Positions 28,859-40,136 of a DNA stretch of 64,000 nt are shown piece by piece (positions within the stretch are counted from its first letter, which is position 1; each line of letters starts with the position of its first letter). Both the position numbers and the translations under genes were made by a program. This DNA comes from Ancylobacter polymorphus (lineage in GTDB: Bacteria > Pseudomonadota > Alphaproteobacteria > Rhizobiales > Xanthobacteraceae). Location: contig NZ_CP083239.1 in assembly GCF_022836935.1 (NCBI RefSeq), positions 1,240,001 to 1,304,000 of the forward strand, given 5' to 3'. The notes under the pieces were generated by a model that ran no database searches, was not told the origin of the DNA, and worked only from the letters and a program-made list of their open reading frames with translations.

Positions 28859-28907
28859 GACCCCAGGTTTAGGAAACCTGTGCTCTATCCTGCTGAGCTA
28901 CCGGGAG
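28831..28907 (-). tRNA. tRNA-Arg (anticodon CCT)
   Basis: The 77-nt reverse-strand gene has acceptor CTCCCGG pairing with CCGGGAG, the anticodon stem CAGGT/ACCTG with loop TTCCTAA (anticodon CCT), the T loop TTCGATT and an encoded CCA. It is the insertion target of the neighbouring integrase element. Confidence 0.96.
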
Positions 28908-29078
28908 TGACCGCGCGTACATGACCCGAATTGGGCGCGGCGATCAAGGGGGCCGGGGTGCATCGCCGTTCTGCCGCGCCACATCGGTCCGCGCCGACGG
29001 GGTGGGCGGAGGCCGGGCTTTGCGCTAGGCTGCCGCAAAGGCACGGGAGCCACGGGCGGACGGCACGTGGAGAACGCC

Positions 29079-30017
29079 ATGGCGACGCGCACGACCTCCA
29101 GGCTGTCTGACCCGCGCGTCCGTGCCCGCGTCCGGGCGAGCCTTGCGCCGTGGGTGCTCGCGGCCATCGGCCTGCTGGTCCCAGGGGCGGTTCTTGCCGC
29201 CTCCCCGCCGCCGGCTTCCGTCGCCGCGCCCTGCCTGCCTGCGCCGCTCGCGCGCGGCCATGTCGCTGAGGTGACGGCGACCGGCGATCTGGTTTTGCAC
29301 GACGGTTCCGTCCTGCGGCCCGCCGGGCTGGCCGGCGGCGGCGCGGGCAAGGCGGTGAGCTGGCGGGCGGCGCTCGCCGGGCGGGTCGCGGGGCGCGAGA
29401 TCGCCTTCGCCGCCGGGCCGGCGCGCGACCGCTACGGCCGGCGCACCGCGCTCATCGCCGATCCCGTCGCGCCCGTCGTCGCGCCCGTCGTGGCGGAAGA
29501 GCCGCCGACCGTGCAGCAGGCGCTGCTGCGCGAGGGCGTTGCGGTGGTTCGGCCGGAAGATGCGGTGCTGGCCTGCCTGCCCGCCTGGCTGGCGGCGGAA
29601 GCCGAGGCGCGGCGCGCGCAGCGCGGGCTGTGGCGCCAGCTGCCGCTCGCGGCCGCCAATATCGCGGCTTTGCGTGCGCAGCAGGGCCGGTTCACAATCG
29701 TGGCAGGCTATATTCTTGACGTTGGAAAGACGGCCCGCGTGGATTACCTCAATTTTGGCCGGGTTTGGCGTCAGGATATGACGGGAAGGGTTGAGGCCGA
29801 AGGTCAGGCGTCGTTGGCGGCGCGTGGTCTGGCATCGGCCGATCTTGCCGGGCGGCTTGTGCGGCTGCGCGGCACGCTGTTCGAGGCCGGCGGGCCGGCG
29901 ATCACGGTGCGGCGGGCGGAGCAGATCGAACTGGCTGGCGACGCGGCGCACGCGCCGCGCGGCCGCGGTATGGAAAACGGGGCGGAAGGCCGGGCACGGC
30001 CGACGGGGGACGAGTGA
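29079..30017 (+). CDS. SNase-like (thermonuclease-family) exported protein
   Basis: The 312-residue protein has a signal peptide (hydrophobic WVLAAIGLLVPGAVLA ending near residue 40). A staphylococcal-nuclease-like OB-fold follows, in which the family segment AEARRAQRGLWR is visible. The usual catalytic Arg/Glu set is not obvious, so nuclease activity is uncertain. ATG 29079 follows GGAG. GTG 29067 is an alternative. The stop overlaps the GTG start of the next gene (GTGA), so the two are co-translated. Confidence 0.75.
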   Translation: MATRTTSRLSDPRVRARVRASLAPWVLAAIGLLVPGAVLAASPPPASVAAPCLPAPLARGHVAEVTATGDLVLHDGSVLRPAGLAGGGAGKAVSWRAALAGRVAGREIAFAAGPARDRYGRRTALIADPVAPVVAPVVAEEPPTVQQALLREGVAVVRPEDAVLACLPAWLAAEAEARRAQRGLWRQLPLAAANIAALRAQQGRFTIVAGYILDVGKTARVDYLNFGRVWRQDMTGRVEAEGQASLAARGLASADLAGRLVRLRGTLFEAGGPAITVRRAEQIELAGDAAHAPRGRGMENGAEGRARPTGDE

Positions 30018-31522
30018 CGGCAGCGAGGAGCACAAGCGGGACGCAGCGGGCCGCGCCTTTCGGGCGCGCGCGGGCGCGCGCCTTGTTGCCGCGCGCCCTG
30101 ATGCTCGCGGCTGCGCTCCTTGTGGCCGGCTGCGCCGCTGTCGACGACAAGCAAGCCTCCGCCCCCTCGGCGATCAGCCGCGACGATGCGCTCACCCCGG
30201 CGCAGCGCAAGGAACATGAGCGCCTCGTCGCCTCCTATGGCGGGGCCTATAACGATCCCAAGCTGCAGAAGCAGATCGAGCTCGTGGTGGCGCGCCTCGT
30301 CGCCGCCTCGGAGCGGCCGGATCTGCATTACCGCGTCACCATCCTCAATTCCCCGGCGGTCAACGCCTTCGCCCTGCCCAATGGCTCGCTCTATGTGACG
30401 CGCGGCCTGCTCGCCCTCTCCTCCGACAATGCCGAGCTCGCCTCGGTGCTGGCGCATGAAATGGCGCATGTCATCGCCAATCATGCGGCGACGCGCGAGG
30501 ACCAGATGAAGCAGGCGGTGCTGGTCAGCCGCGTCATTTCCGATGTGGTGAACGATTCCGATCTCGGCGCGCTGGCGCTGGCGCGCAGCCGGGTGTCGCT
30601 CGCCAGCTTCTCGCGCGGGCAGGAACTGGAGGCGGACGCGATTGGGGTCGGCATCAGCGCCCGCGCCGGCTTCGATCCCTATGGCGCCGAGCGCTTCCTC
30701 ACCACCATGGGCCGGCAGGCGGGCATGCGCTCCATGTCGATGAACCAGAGTGCCGGTGCCGATTCGCCCGATTTCCTCGCCACGCACCCGGCGACGCCGG
30801 AGCGCATTTCCATCGTCATGGCCAATGCGCGCGAATATGCCTCGCCGGACAAGCCGGGGGAGCGCGACCGCAAGCAATATCTCACCGCGATCGACGGGCT
30901 GGTCTATGGCGACGACCCGAAGGAAGGCTTCGTCCGCGGCAGCCGCTTCTTCCATCCCAAGCTCGGCTTCACCTTCACCGCCCCCGCCGGCTTCACGCTG
31001 GAGAACACCTCGCAGGCCGTGCTGGGCGCCAGCGCCTCCGGGCGCGAGGCGCTGCGGCTGGACGCGGTGCGCGTCGCCGGCGACCAGTCGCTCTCGCAAT
31101 ATCTGTCGTCGGGCTGGATCGAGGGGGTGGAAATCTCCACGGTGGAAAGCCTCGTGCTCAACGGCTTTCCTGCCGCCACGGCGGTGGCGCGGGGTGATCA
31201 GTGGTCGTTCCGCATGTTCGCCATACGCTTCGGCAGCGATGTCTACCGGCTGATCTTCGCCGCGCGCGAATTGACGCCGGATCTCGACCGCGCCTTCCGC
31301 GAGGCGGCGGAAACCTTCCGCCGCGTGTCGATTGAGGAGGCGGAAAACGTCAAGCCGCTGCGGCTGCGCATCGTCACCGCCGGCCTCACCGACACGCCGG
31401 AGCGGATGGCCGCGAAGATGGACGTGCAGGACAAGGCGCTGGAGCGCTTCCTCATCCTCAACGGGCTCAATCGCGGCGACAAGCTCGGCTATGGCGAGCC
31501 CTACAAGATCATCGCGGAATAG
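30014..31522 (+). CDS. M48-family metalloprotease lipoprotein
   Basis: The 502-residue protein has a lipobox LLVAGC with Cys40, then an M48 domain with zinc motif HEMAH at residues 148-152 and the downstream ELEADAIGV segment. A long C-terminal region ends with a LysM-like stretch (MDVQDKALERFLILNG). It resembles BepA/YfgC-type periplasmic proteases that survey outer-membrane assembly. Start GTG 30014 overlaps the upstream stop codon. Confidence 0.9.
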   Translation: MTAARSTSGTQRAAPFGRARARALLPRALMLAAALLVAGCAAVDDKQASAPSAISRDDALTPAQRKEHERLVASYGGAYNDPKLQKQIELVVARLVAASERPDLHYRVTILNSPAVNAFALPNGSLYVTRGLLALSSDNAELASVLAHEMAHVIANHAATREDQMKQAVLVSRVISDVVNDSDLGALALARSRVSLASFSRGQELEADAIGVGISARAGFDPYGAERFLTTMGRQAGMRSMSMNQSAGADSPDFLATHPATPERISIVMANAREYASPDKPGERDRKQYLTAIDGLVYGDDPKEGFVRGSRFFHPKLGFTFTAPAGFTLENTSQAVLGASASGREALRLDAVRVAGDQSLSQYLSSGWIEGVEISTVESLVLNGFPAATAVARGDQWSFRMFAIRFGSDVYRLIFAARELTPDLDRAFREAAETFRRVSIEEAENVKPLRLRIVTAGLTDTPERMAAKMDVQDKALERFLILNGLNRGDKLGYGEPYKIIAE

Positions 31523-31559
31523 GCTTTGGTTGGCTCCGTGGCTGCGCCTCGGGCCTGCT

Positions 31560-32441
<882 letters not shown>

Positions 32442-32602
32442 GCGCCTCTCCCCGAACCTGCCGGGCGGGGGACGGCATGCACCGGCGGTTGACCGCCGGG
32501 GGGGCGCCGCGCCCAGGCCCGAACGGGGCATCAACGCGCCGGGGGGCAGGAAGTTCCCGCGCGGGCGGCGCGAGATAGGGCGCGAACAAGCCTTGTCAAT
32601 GA

Positions 32603-32632
32603 AAAGGCCCGGCGCGGGCCGGGCCTTTCGGG
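32603..32632 (-). terminator. Rho-independent terminator after carD
   Basis: An 11-bp perfect stem (AAAGGCCCGGC / GCCGGGCCTTT) with a 4-nt loop is followed on the reverse strand by TTTTC-type sequence. It separates carD from rpoH on the same strand. Confidence 0.85.
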
Positions 32633-32666
32633 ACTTGTCAGCGACGCAGCGCCGGGTGTGCGCGCC

Positions 32667-33269
32667 TCAGGCGGCGGCTTCCTCGGTGTCGGCCTCGTCA
32701 TCGGCCTCGGCGGCGTCGGCTTCCGCCTCGCCCTTGCCGGTGCGGCGCGGGCCCTTGAGCAGGTTCTGCTCGATGAGCTTGATCGCCTCGGTCTCGGTCA
32801 GATTGTCGACGGCGGCGAGCTCGCGCGCCATGCGGTCGAGCGCGGCTTCATAAAGCTGGCGCTCGGAATAGGACTGCTCGGGCTGCGCCTCGGAACGGTA
32901 GAGGTCGCGCACCACTTCGGAGATGGCGACGAGGTCGCCGGAATTGATCTTGGCCTCATATTCCTGCGCGCGGCGGCTCCACATGGTGCGCTTCACGCGG
33001 GCGCGGCCCTTGAGGGTTTCCAGCGCCTTCTTCATCACCGTCGGCTCGGAGAGCTTGCGCATGCCGACCGAAGCGATCTTCGGCACGGGGACGCGCAGCG
33101 TCATCTTGTCCTTCTCGAAATGGATGACGAACAGCTCAAGCTTGAAGCCCGCAACTTCCTGGTCCTCGATCGCCATAATACGCCCGACGCCATGGGACGG
33201 ATAGACGATGTGCTCGCCCGTCTTGAAACCCTGGCGGATGTTGCTGGTCGGCTTCTTGGTCGACGTCAT
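32667..33269 (-). CDS. carD: CarD-family transcriptional regulator
   Basis: The 200-residue protein has the RNA-polymerase-interacting domain (FKTGEHIVYPSHGVGRI, ELFVIHFEKDKMTLRVP) and a helical DNA-interacting domain (RRAQEYEAKINSGDLVAISEVVRDL). An acidic Glu/Asp/Ala tail follows. CarD stabilises open promoter complexes, notably at rRNA promoters. The start codon is ATG 33269. Confidence 0.95.
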   Translation of the reverse strand: MTSTKKPTSNIRQGFKTGEHIVYPSHGVGRIMAIEDQEVAGFKLELFVIHFEKDKMTLRVPVPKIASVGMRKLSEPTVMKKALETLKGRARVKRTMWSRRAQEYEAKINSGDLVAISEVVRDLYRSEAQPEQSYSERQLYEAALDRMARELAAVDNLTETEAIKLIEQNLLKGPRRTGKGEAEADAAEADDEADTEEAAA

Positions 33270-33657
33270 TCTGTGCCTGCTCCTGGGTCTCGGTTCATCC
33301 GGCGCCGCGTCGCCCTCGGCGCGCTGCCGCCTGCGGCCCGGCCGCAGGGAAAAGAAACACCCCGGCGCCCCGCGGATGCGGGAGCCGTCTTTCAGCCGTC
33401 GACGGAAAATTCAGGGATGCCCTTCCTGCGGCGTGCGCCGCACGAGGAGCGAAGACCCGACATCGGTTCCGGGAGGGGCGCTCCGGGAAGGGAGCGTTGC
33501 GCCATGGCAAACCCAATCGACTGCACGAAGGGCTATATAGCACAAATCTGGGGAGAATCAAAATACTGCCGCATTGCAGCGCATACCACCGCGCCGCCGC
33601 CGGCGGAAGCGGCAGCGGAGAAAGGCGCGGTCAGCAGGCTGCCGTTACGGCCGCCGC
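33270..33657. other. Gene-free stretch between fdxA and carD
   Basis: This 388 bp interval holds the carD leader and presumably its promoter. An AT-richer block around 33530-33560 reads TTTGTGCTATATAG on the reverse strand, a possible promoter core. No structured element is obvious. Confidence 0.4.
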
Positions 33658-33993
33658 TCAGTCCTGCTTACCCGGTTCGGGCGAGAGATACTGTAGCTTG
33701 TCGGGCACACCGTCCCACTCCTTGGCGTCGGGGAGCGGGTCCTTGCGGTCGGTGATGTTCGGCCAGATCTTGGCGTAGTCGGCGTTGAGCGTCAGCCATT
33801 TGTCGAGGCCCGGCTCGGTATCCGGCTTGATCGCCTCGGCCGGGCATTCCGGCTCGCACACGCCGCAGTCGATGCACTCGTCCGGGTGGATGACGAGAAA
33901 ATTCTCGCCCTCATAGAAGCAGTCCACCGGACAGACGGAGACGCAGTCGGTGTATTTGCACTTGATGCAATTATCCGTGACTACGTAGGTCAT
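33658..33993 (-). CDS. fdxA: Ferredoxin FdxA (7Fe-8S type)
   Basis: The 111-residue protein has two cluster-binding motifs, [17 protein letters not shown] and [12 protein letters not shown], matching the [3Fe-4S][4Fe-4S] FdxA family. A conserved C-terminal extension includes [15 protein letters not shown]. It is a soluble cytoplasmic electron carrier. ATG 33993 gives the family's usual length, and the longer upstream frame is not coding. Confidence 0.96.
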   Translation of the reverse strand: MTYVVTDNCIKCKYTDCVSVCPVDCFYEGENFLVIHPDECIDCGVCEPECPAEAIKPDTEPGLDKWLTLNADYAKIWPNITDRKDPLPDAKEWDGVPDKLQYLSPEPGKQD

Positions 33994-34136
33994 TGATCCA
34001 GTCTCCGTGCGGGGCATGTGAATTAGAGGCGCCGGACAACCCCGCAACGGCTCCCCTAGCGCACCTGCAGGGGCCGCGCAACACCATCCCGCGCTAAGCC
34101 CTATGGGCGCGGCGCATGGCAGACCTGCCGCGCCGG

Positions 34137-34496
34137 CTATATGCCCGGTCCGTCCGGCGGCGGCGAGGGGGCCGGCTCCGGCGTCACTTCCACATAGGTG
34201 GTGAGGGCGGTGGGCGCATCCCCCCGCCGCTCGATGAATCCGGTCACGCGCCACAGCCGGACCCGGGAATCGAGCGACAGGGTGAGCACATCGCCGACGC
34301 GGACGGGATGGCTGGGGGCGGTGACGCGCGCGCCATTCAGCCGCACCCGCCCCGCCTTCACCAGATCGGCGGCGCTGGTGCGGGTGCGCACGCAGCGGGC
34401 ATGGAACAGCCAGACATCGAGCCGCTGGCGGACGTGCTCCGCCTCCACGCCGGCCGCAGGCGGACCGGAACGGGGGCGGGAGCCGGCGCCGCGCAC
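34137..34496 (-). CDS. S4-domain RNA-binding protein (Hsp15-like)
   Basis: The 119-residue protein carries an S4 RNA-binding domain ([31 protein letters not shown], about residues 24-54) as in Hsp15/HslR, which rescues 50S subunits with stalled nascent chains. The start is GTG 34496, only 3 bp after the helicase stop codon on the same strand. Co-translation with the helicase suggests a shared RNA-related role. Confidence 0.9.
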   Translation of the reverse strand: MRGAGSRPRSGPPAAGVEAEHVRQRLDVWLFHARCVRTRTSAADLVKAGRVRLNGARVTAPSHPVRVGDVLTLSLDSRVRLWRVTGFIERRGDAPTALTTYVEVTPEPAPSPPPDGPGI

Positions 34497-34499
34497 GGC

Positions 34500-37400
34500 T
34501 CAGCCGCCCTTCTTCTCCGCCTCCATGCGCGCCTTGAGGGCGAGCAGGGCGGCAAAGGGCGAATCGGGATCGACCGGCTTGTCGCGGCGGGGTTCGCTGC
34601 GATGCTCGTTGCGGTGCTCCGGCCGGTTCTGGCCGGCGCGGTGGTCCGGGCGCTCGCCGCGTTCCGGGCGCGGCGGGCGCGGGCCGGAATCGCGGCGGTT
34701 GTCGTCGCGGCGCGACTCGCGCTCGCCCTCGGCGCGCTCGGGACGGCGCTCGCGCCGGTCCTCGCGCGGCGGGCGGCGGCCGCGTTCGCCTTCCGGACGC
34801 TCGTCCTGCGGACGGTCTCCTTGCGGGCGCTCGCGGCGGGCGTCAGTGGCGCCGGCTTCCGCCGCAGCCTGGCCACGCGGACCGGAGCGGTCCTGCGGCG
34901 CGCCGTCGCGATTGTTGCCGTCGCGTCCGCCACGGCGGGCGCCATGGGCGGGGCGGCTCTGTCCCGGCGGACGGCCGGGACGCCAGATTTCGATCATGGC
35001 CGGCTCGGCGGGCGCCTCGGGCGTGGCCTCGGGCGCCGCCTCGACCACCGTCGCATCGGCCACCGTCGCATCGGCCACCGTCGCATCGGCCGTAGCCAGC
35101 GCCTCGGGCGCCGCCTCGATCACCGGCGCCGCAGCCTCCGCCACCGGCTCCAGCGCCGGCTCGACGGTCTCGTCGAAGACGGGATCGGTGAACACTTCGC
35201 CGCTCACCGCGCCATCATCCACCGGCAGCGCCTCGCGCACCTCGATGGCGGCGGGCGCCTCTTCCAGCGCCGGCTCGACCGTCTGGTCGAAAGCGACATC
35301 GGTGCCGACCGGCACGTCCGGGGCGGCCATGTCCGCCGCCGCTTCAATGGCGGGGGTCTCAAGGACGGGAGTCTCGGTCGCGCTCGTCTCGGTCGCCGCC
35401 ACCTCGGCCACCGCCGGCGTCTCCACCGGCGCCGGGCGGCGCTCCAGGCGATAGCCGAGCGAGCGCAGGATGGAGGCGAAGTCCTCGCCCGCGCAGCCGG
35501 CCAGCGAGGTCATGGCGACGGTGGCGATGAAGCCATTGCCGTCAAAGGCGCCCGCCGGCTTCTCACCGGGTGAATTGGGCCGCCAGGCCAGCGCCGGGCG
35601 GATGAGGTCGGCGAGGCGTTCGAGAATGTCGACGCGCACCGCCCGCTCGCCCGCCACGCGGAAACCGACGGCGCGGTAGAGCCCCTTCTGGATTTCCGGG
35701 TCGACCGGAATGGAGGTGCGGCCGGAAGCGGCGAGGTGCGGGAGTTCGTCCAGCCCCTTCTGCTGCAGCCCGCCATGCTTGAGCGCCCAGAGCTGGGCGG
35801 CCAGCGCGCGCGGCGCCGGCTTCAGCAGGGTCGGCAAATAGATGTGGTGGGCACCGAAGCGCACGCCATGGCCGCGCAGCACGGCGCGGGCCTCCTGCGG
35901 CAGCGCCTTCATCTCTTCGGCCACGCGGTGGCGTTCCAGCACGCCGAGCGATTCGACCAGCTGGAAGGCGATGCCACGGGCGATGCCGGTCACGTCCTCG
36001 GCCTTGCCGAGCACGAGCAGGGCGCCGAGCAGCTTCTCGATATGCGCCTTGAGCCACAACTCGATGCGCGCCTGCACCGCGTCGCGGGCCGGGCCGGTCA
36101 GGTGCTCGTCGGCGATGACCTTGAGGCGGGGGGTGAGCACCTCCTCGCCGGGAATGAGCTTGGCGACGGGATCGCCGATCCAGCGCAGCGTGCCGTCGGT
36201 GGAGAGCACGAAAGCATCGTCGCCCGCCGCGGACAGGCGGTTGGCGCGGGCCTCGATCTCGCCGGCGAGCGCCTTCTGGGCGGCGGCGCGCAGCGCCTTG
36301 GCCTCCGGCCCGCCGGCGGAAGCGTCCGCGGCGAACTGGAATCCGAGAAGGTGGCCGATCACATGGCCTTCAACGACGACGTCGCCGGTCTTGGTGATTT
36401 CTGTTTCGAGCATCGCGTTCTCTCGCAGGCGTCTCATCAGCACGCTGGTCCGGCGATCGACGAAGCGGTGGGCGAGCCGCTCGTGAAGCGCATCGGACAG
36501 CCTATCCTCCACACGCCGCGTGACACCCTGCCAGTGTTCCGGGTCGTCGAGCCAGTCCGGCCGGTTCGCCGCGAAGGTCAGAGTACGGACCTGCGCTATG
36601 CGTCCCGACAGGGTGTCTATGTCACCTTCCGCTCGGTCCGCCAAGGCCACTTGTTTGGCAAACCACTCGGTGGAGAGCCTTCCGCGCTGCATCAGGTCGG
36701 CATAGACCGTCGCCACGAGGTCGGAATGCGAGGCCGGGGACACTTTCCGGTAGTCCGGCAGCTGGCAGGCTTCCCACAGCCGTTCGATCGCTGGCGCGCT
36801 ATTGGCGAGGCGGCGAATGGCGGGATCGCCGGCCAGCCGTTCCAGCACTAGCACGTCGTCGGCGGTGGGGGCGCGGGTCAGGCCTTCCTCACGCGGCGGG
36901 ATGGAAAGCGAGCGGTTGAGCGCCTCGATGCTGGAGAAATCGAGCTGGCTGTTGCGCCATTGCGCCATGCGGTGCGGCTCGAAGGCGTGCGCTTCCAGCC
37001 GCTCCACCATTTCCGCGTCGAAGGGCGTGCAGCGCCCTGTCGTGCCGAAGGTACCGTCGCGCTGGGCGCGGCCGGCGCGGCCGGCGATCTGCGCCAGCTC
37101 GCCGGGGTTGAGCCGGCGGAACTGCCAGCCGTCGAATTTGGTGTCGCCGGCGAAGGCGACATGGTCGACATCGAGATTGAGCCCCATGCCGATGGCGTCG
37201 GTGGCGACGAGATAGTCCACGTCGCCATTCTGGTACATCGCCACCTGGGCGTTGCGGGTGCGCGGCGAAAGCGCGCCCAGCACCACCGCCGCCCCGCCCT
37301 GCTGGCGGCGGATCAGTTCGGCGATGGCATAGACCTCGTCGGCGGAGAAGGCGACGATGGCCGAGCGGCGCGGCAGGCGGGTAATCTTCTTCTCGCCGGC

Positions 37401-37916
37401 GAAGGTGAGGTTGGACAGGCGCGGGCGCACCAGAATGTTCACGCCCGGCAGCAGCTTCTCCACCAGCGGGCGCATAGTGGCGGCGCCGAGCAGCAGCGTC
37501 TCCTCGCGGCCGCGCCGGTTCAGCAGCCGCTCGGTGAAGACGTGGCCGCGGTCGAGATCGGCGGCGATCTGGATTTCGTCCAGCGCCACGAAGGCGACAT
37601 CGAGATCCCTCGGCATCGCCTCGACGGTGGCGACCCAGTAGCGCGGATTGTCCGGCTTGATGCGCTCCTCGCCGGTGATGAGCGCGACATTGTGCTCGCC
37701 GGCGCGTTCCACCAGCTTGCCATAGACCTCGCGGGCGAGCAGGCGCAGCGGCAGGCCGATCAGCCCGGAGGAATGGCCGAGCATGCGCTCGATGGCGAGG
37801 CTCGTCTTGCCGGTATTGGTGGGGCCCAGAACGGCGGTGACGCCGCGCGCGCGCTGCTGCGGCAGCAGGGGCTTGGTGTCGGAGCGCAGTTGGGCCGGCG
37901 GGGCGGCGATGTTCAT
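34500..37916 (-). CDS. SUV3-like RNA helicase with long disordered C-terminus
   Basis: The 1138-residue protein has an SF2 helicase core in the first ~450 residues. It shows Walker [10 protein letters not shown] (31-39), DEIQ as motif II and motif VI-like [13 protein letters not shown], closest to the SUV3/MgpS group of mitochondrial and bacterial RNA helicases. A Cys-poor middle region follows. Residues from about 830 to 970 are Ala/Glu/Pro/Val-rich with short tandem repeats (ATVAD three times). The last ~140 residues are Arg/Gly/Asp-rich ([31 protein letters not shown]), a probable RNA-binding tail. Substrate unknown. Confidence 0.92.
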   Translation of the reverse strand: MNIAAPPAQLRSDTKPLLPQQRARGVTAVLGPTNTGKTSLAIERMLGHSSGLIGLPLRLLAREVYGKLVERAGEHNVALITGEERIKPDNPRYWVATVEAMPRDLDVAFVALDEIQIAADLDRGHVFTERLLNRRGREETLLLGAATMRPLVEKLLPGVNILVRPRLSNLTFAGEKKITRLPRRSAIVAFSADEVYAIAELIRRQQGGAAVVLGALSPRTRNAQVAMYQNGDVDYLVATDAIGMGLNLDVDHVAFAGDTKFDGWQFRRLNPGELAQIAGRAGRAQRDGTFGTTGRCTPFDAEMVERLEAHAFEPHRMAQWRNSQLDFSSIEALNRSLSIPPREEGLTRAPTADDVLVLERLAGDPAIRRLANSAPAIERLWEACQLPDYRKVSPASHSDLVATVYADLMQRGRLSTEWFAKQVALADRAEGDIDTLSGRIAQVRTLTFAANRPDWLDDPEHWQGVTRRVEDRLSDALHERLAHRFVDRRTSVLMRRLRENAMLETEITKTGDVVVEGHVIGHLLGFQFAADASAGGPEAKALRAAAQKALAGEIEARANRLSAAGDDAFVLSTDGTLRWIGDPVAKLIPGEEVLTPRLKVIADEHLTGPARDAVQARIELWLKAHIEKLLGALLVLGKAEDVTGIARGIAFQLVESLGVLERHRVAEEMKALPQEARAVLRGHGVRFGAHHIYLPTLLKPAPRALAAQLWALKHGGLQQKGLDELPHLAASGRTSIPVDPEIQKGLYRAVGFRVAGERAVRVDILERLADLIRPALAWRPNSPGEKPAGAFDGNGFIATVAMTSLAGCAGEDFASILRSLGYRLERRPAPVETPAVAEVAATETSATETPVLETPAIEAAADMAAPDVPVGTDVAFDQTVEPALEEAPAAIEVREALPVDDGAVSGEVFTDPVFDETVEPALEPVAEAAAPVIEAAPEALATADATVADATVADATVVEAAPEATPEAPAEPAMIEIWRPGRPPGQSRPAHGARRGGRDGNNRDGAPQDRSGPRGQAAAEAGATDARRERPQGDRPQDERPEGERGRRPPREDRRERRPERAEGERESRRDDNRRDSGPRPPRPERGERPDHRAGQNRPEHRNEHRSEPRRDKPVDPDSPFAALLALKARMEAEKKGG
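35046..35090. repeat. Three exact 15-bp tandem repeats in the helicase gene
   Basis: The unit CACCGTCGCATCGGC occurs three times in a row and encodes a repeated ATVAD pentapeptide on the reverse strand. Being a multiple of three it keeps frame and may vary in copy number between strains. Confidence 0.9.
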
Positions 37917-38083
37917 AGAGCCGTTCAGCTGGAGCCGTTCAGAAAAAAGCTAAGGGCGTCGCGCCGTCGCGGGGAACGCCGGCGGGCGCCTTTTAGCATG
38001 GGAAGCCGCATATGGGCACGCCCCCGGCGGATTGCTCGTCCCGCGCGCGAATTGGCGCAAAGGTTCAGGGCAGTGCCGAACGC

Positions 38084-38935
38084 TCAGGGCAGGCCCGCCT
38101 TGGCCGGGGTGGCGCGGGTGCCGACCATTTCGCGCGTCTCGAAGGCTTCCGCCTCCAGCGCGGCGATGCCGATGGCGGTGGCGACCGAGGCGCGGAACGG
38201 CACCAGCACGCGGGTGCCGGCCACCGGCGCCAGCCACACGAACATGTCCTTGTTCTTCATCATGTACTTCACGCCGGCGCGGTTCGGCTTGTGGCCGGAC
38301 ACCGGGCGATAGGCAACGCGGCAGACCACGGCCGGGCCGGCATAGCCCTTGTCGGCCTTCACCTCGTCGATGCGCTCATAGGAGAGCACGAGATCATAGC
38401 GCTGGCGGCCGTCGAAGATGGCGAGCGTGCGCTCGCACGCCTTTTCCGACACCGGCGCCTCGGTGCCGGGCACCATCACCAGCGCCGCCGTCATCGGATC
38501 GAGAATGCCGCGCTTGTCCTTGTCCGCCACCGGCACCCGGTCGGGGGAGGGGATGACGGGCGGTTCGACGCGCATGTCCGACACGCCGGCGGGGGTCATC
38601 ACCAGGCGGATGGCCTCACTCTTCTTGTCGGATTCCGCTTCCATGGCGAAGCTGCGCGGGGCGAGTGCGCCGCCGCTGATGGCGCCGCGCGCGCCGGCCG
38701 TGCCCTTGCCGGTGGAGACCGCCTGCACCACGCCGGTGAGCCGCCCGCTGCCGGAGGCGATGTAGGAATTGCTGTCGATCTCGACGAGCAGCGCGACGCG
38801 GCCGAGTTCCAGCCCACCCAGCGACAGGCGATAGCGCGCGTCCAGCCGCCCGTCGGCGAAGGCATCCGTCACCATCGTGCCCGCGCCGGCGAGCGCGAGG
38901 AAAGCCGTGAGGCAGGCGCGCATCATGAAGGCCAT
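38084..38935 (-). CDS. DUF3108-domain exported protein
   Basis: The 283-residue protein has a signal peptide (MAFMMRACLTAFLALAGAGTMVTDAFA) and a DUF3108 beta-rich domain (LDARYRLSLGGLELGRVAL, DKRGILDPMTAAL, CERTLAIFDGRQRYDL). The family is periplasmic and of unknown function. Start 38935 is inferred from the signal peptide, and ATG 38926 is also possible. The reading frame continues upstream without a plausible start. Confidence 0.85.
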   Translation of the reverse strand: MAFMMRACLTAFLALAGAGTMVTDAFADGRLDARYRLSLGGLELGRVALLVEIDSNSYIASGSGRLTGVVQAVSTGKGTAGARGAISGGALAPRSFAMEAESDKKSEAIRLVMTPAGVSDMRVEPPVIPSPDRVPVADKDKRGILDPMTAALVMVPGTEAPVSEKACERTLAIFDGRQRYDLVLSYERIDEVKADKGYAGPAVVCRVAYRPVSGHKPNRAGVKYMMKNKDMFVWLAPVAGTRVLVPFRASVATAIGIAALEAEAFETREMVGTRATPAKAGLP

Positions 38936-39199
38936 TCCCGAATCGGCCCCGCCGGCCGGACGAAGCGTGAATCTATCCCCGTTTCGGATGTGGGGGGAAG
39001 GCGGCGGAACTGTGACTCGCCCGCTCACGAACACGACAGCGCCATGACAGGGGCGCCGGACTCCTGCCGCTCCGGCCTTGACGGGCCTGGGTCATCCCCT
39101 TATAGGAGCGCACTCTAATTTCCACGGATGCCGCATGCGGGATCGTCGGGCGCTCATAAATGCCTGCGACGCATCGGTTTTGATACAAGGAAGTCCACG

Positions 39200-39493
39200 A
39201 TGTCGCGTCGGTGCGAACTTACCGGGAAGGCGGTTCTGACCGGCAATCTCGTGAGCCACTCCAACCGCAAGACCCGTCGGCGCTTTCTGCCGAACCTGGT
39301 GAACGTCACGCTCACCAGCGACGTGCTGAAGCGGTCGGTGAAGCTCCGCGTGAGCGCCAATGCCCTCAAGACCGTCGACCATCGCGGCGGCCTCGATGCG
39401 TTCCTGCTGAAGGCCCGCAGCGAAGAACTGTCGCCGAAGGCAGCCGAGCTGAAGCGCGCCGTCGCCAAGGCGAGCGTCGCTGCCGCCGCCTGA
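39200..39493 (+). CDS. rpmB: 50S ribosomal protein L28
   Basis: The 97-residue protein starts [16 protein letters not shown] and has the L28 signature [21 protein letters not shown] lies before ATG 39200. The alphaproteobacterial form has an extended C-terminus. The queuosine-precursor transporter follows 4 bp downstream. Confidence 0.98.
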   Translation: MSRRCELTGKAVLTGNLVSHSNRKTRRRFLPNLVNVTLTSDVLKRSVKLRVSANALKTVDHRGGLDAFLLKARSEELSPKAAELKRAVAKASVAAAA

Positions 39494-39497
39494 GCCG

Positions 39498-40115
39498 ATG
39501 AAGCTCGCCGGTTCCGAGATCACGTTCAAGACGCTCGCCCTCCCCGTCCTCTCCATGATGGCGGTGGTGGCGGCGTCGAATGTGCTTGTCCAGTACCCGG
39601 TGCAAGCCTTCGGGCTTCAGGAAGTGCTGACCTGGGGCGCCTTTTCCTATCCCGTCGCCTTTCTGGTCAATGACCTGACCAATCGCCGCTTCGGCCCCGC
39701 CGTCGCCCGGCAGGTGGTCTATTTCGGCTTTGCCCTGGCAGTGGTGCTGTCGATCTGGTTGGCGACGCCGCGCATCGCGCTGGCCTCGGGCACCGCGTTT
39801 CTGTTCGGCCAGCTGCTCGATATCGGCGTGTTCAACCGCCTGCGCCGGATGAGCTGGTGGCAGGCGCCGCTCGCCGGCAGCCTGTTCGGGTCGGCCATCG
39901 ACACGGCGCTGTTCTTCTCGCTCGCCTTCGCCGGCGATGCCGACATGTCCTTCCCCGTCACCTATGCCTCTACCGGCATCACCGTGCCGCTGTGGATGGG
40001 CCTCGCCTATTTCGATTTTCTGGTGAAGGCCGCCTGCGCGCTGCTCGCGCTGCTGCCCTATGGCGCGCTGATGGGCTGGCTGAAGCCCTGGCGCGCGGCC
40101 CCCGGCGCCCGCTGA
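39498..40115 (+). CDS. yhhQ: Queuosine precursor transporter (YhhQ/DUF165 family)
   Basis: The 205-residue inner-membrane protein has about six hydrophobic helices and family motifs including YPVAFLVNDLTNRRFG, FLFGQLLDIGVFNRLR and GSAIDTALFF. YhhQ-type VUT proteins import preQ0/preQ1 for queuosine tRNA modification. The gene directly follows rpmB, so it may share its promoter. Confidence 0.93.
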   Translation: MKLAGSEITFKTLALPVLSMMAVVAASNVLVQYPVQAFGLQEVLTWGAFSYPVAFLVNDLTNRRFGPAVARQVVYFGFALAVVLSIWLATPRIALASGTAFLFGQLLDIGVFNRLRRMSWWQAPLAGSLFGSAIDTALFFSLAFAGDADMSFPVTYASTGITVPLWMGLAYFDFLVKAACALLALLPYGALMGWLKPWRAAPGAR

Positions 40116-40136
40116 GGCGCCTTTCCCTCTCCCGTC

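Noticed and set aside
35046..35090. Short tandem repeats as a CRISPR array
   Set aside because: The 15-bp units are contiguous with no spacers and lie within a coding frame. No cas genes are present in the window.
34116..35573. Long plus-strand frames opposite the helicase tail
   Set aside because: They are low-complexity Arg/His-rich translations of the antisense of the helicase gene's repetitive 3' part.
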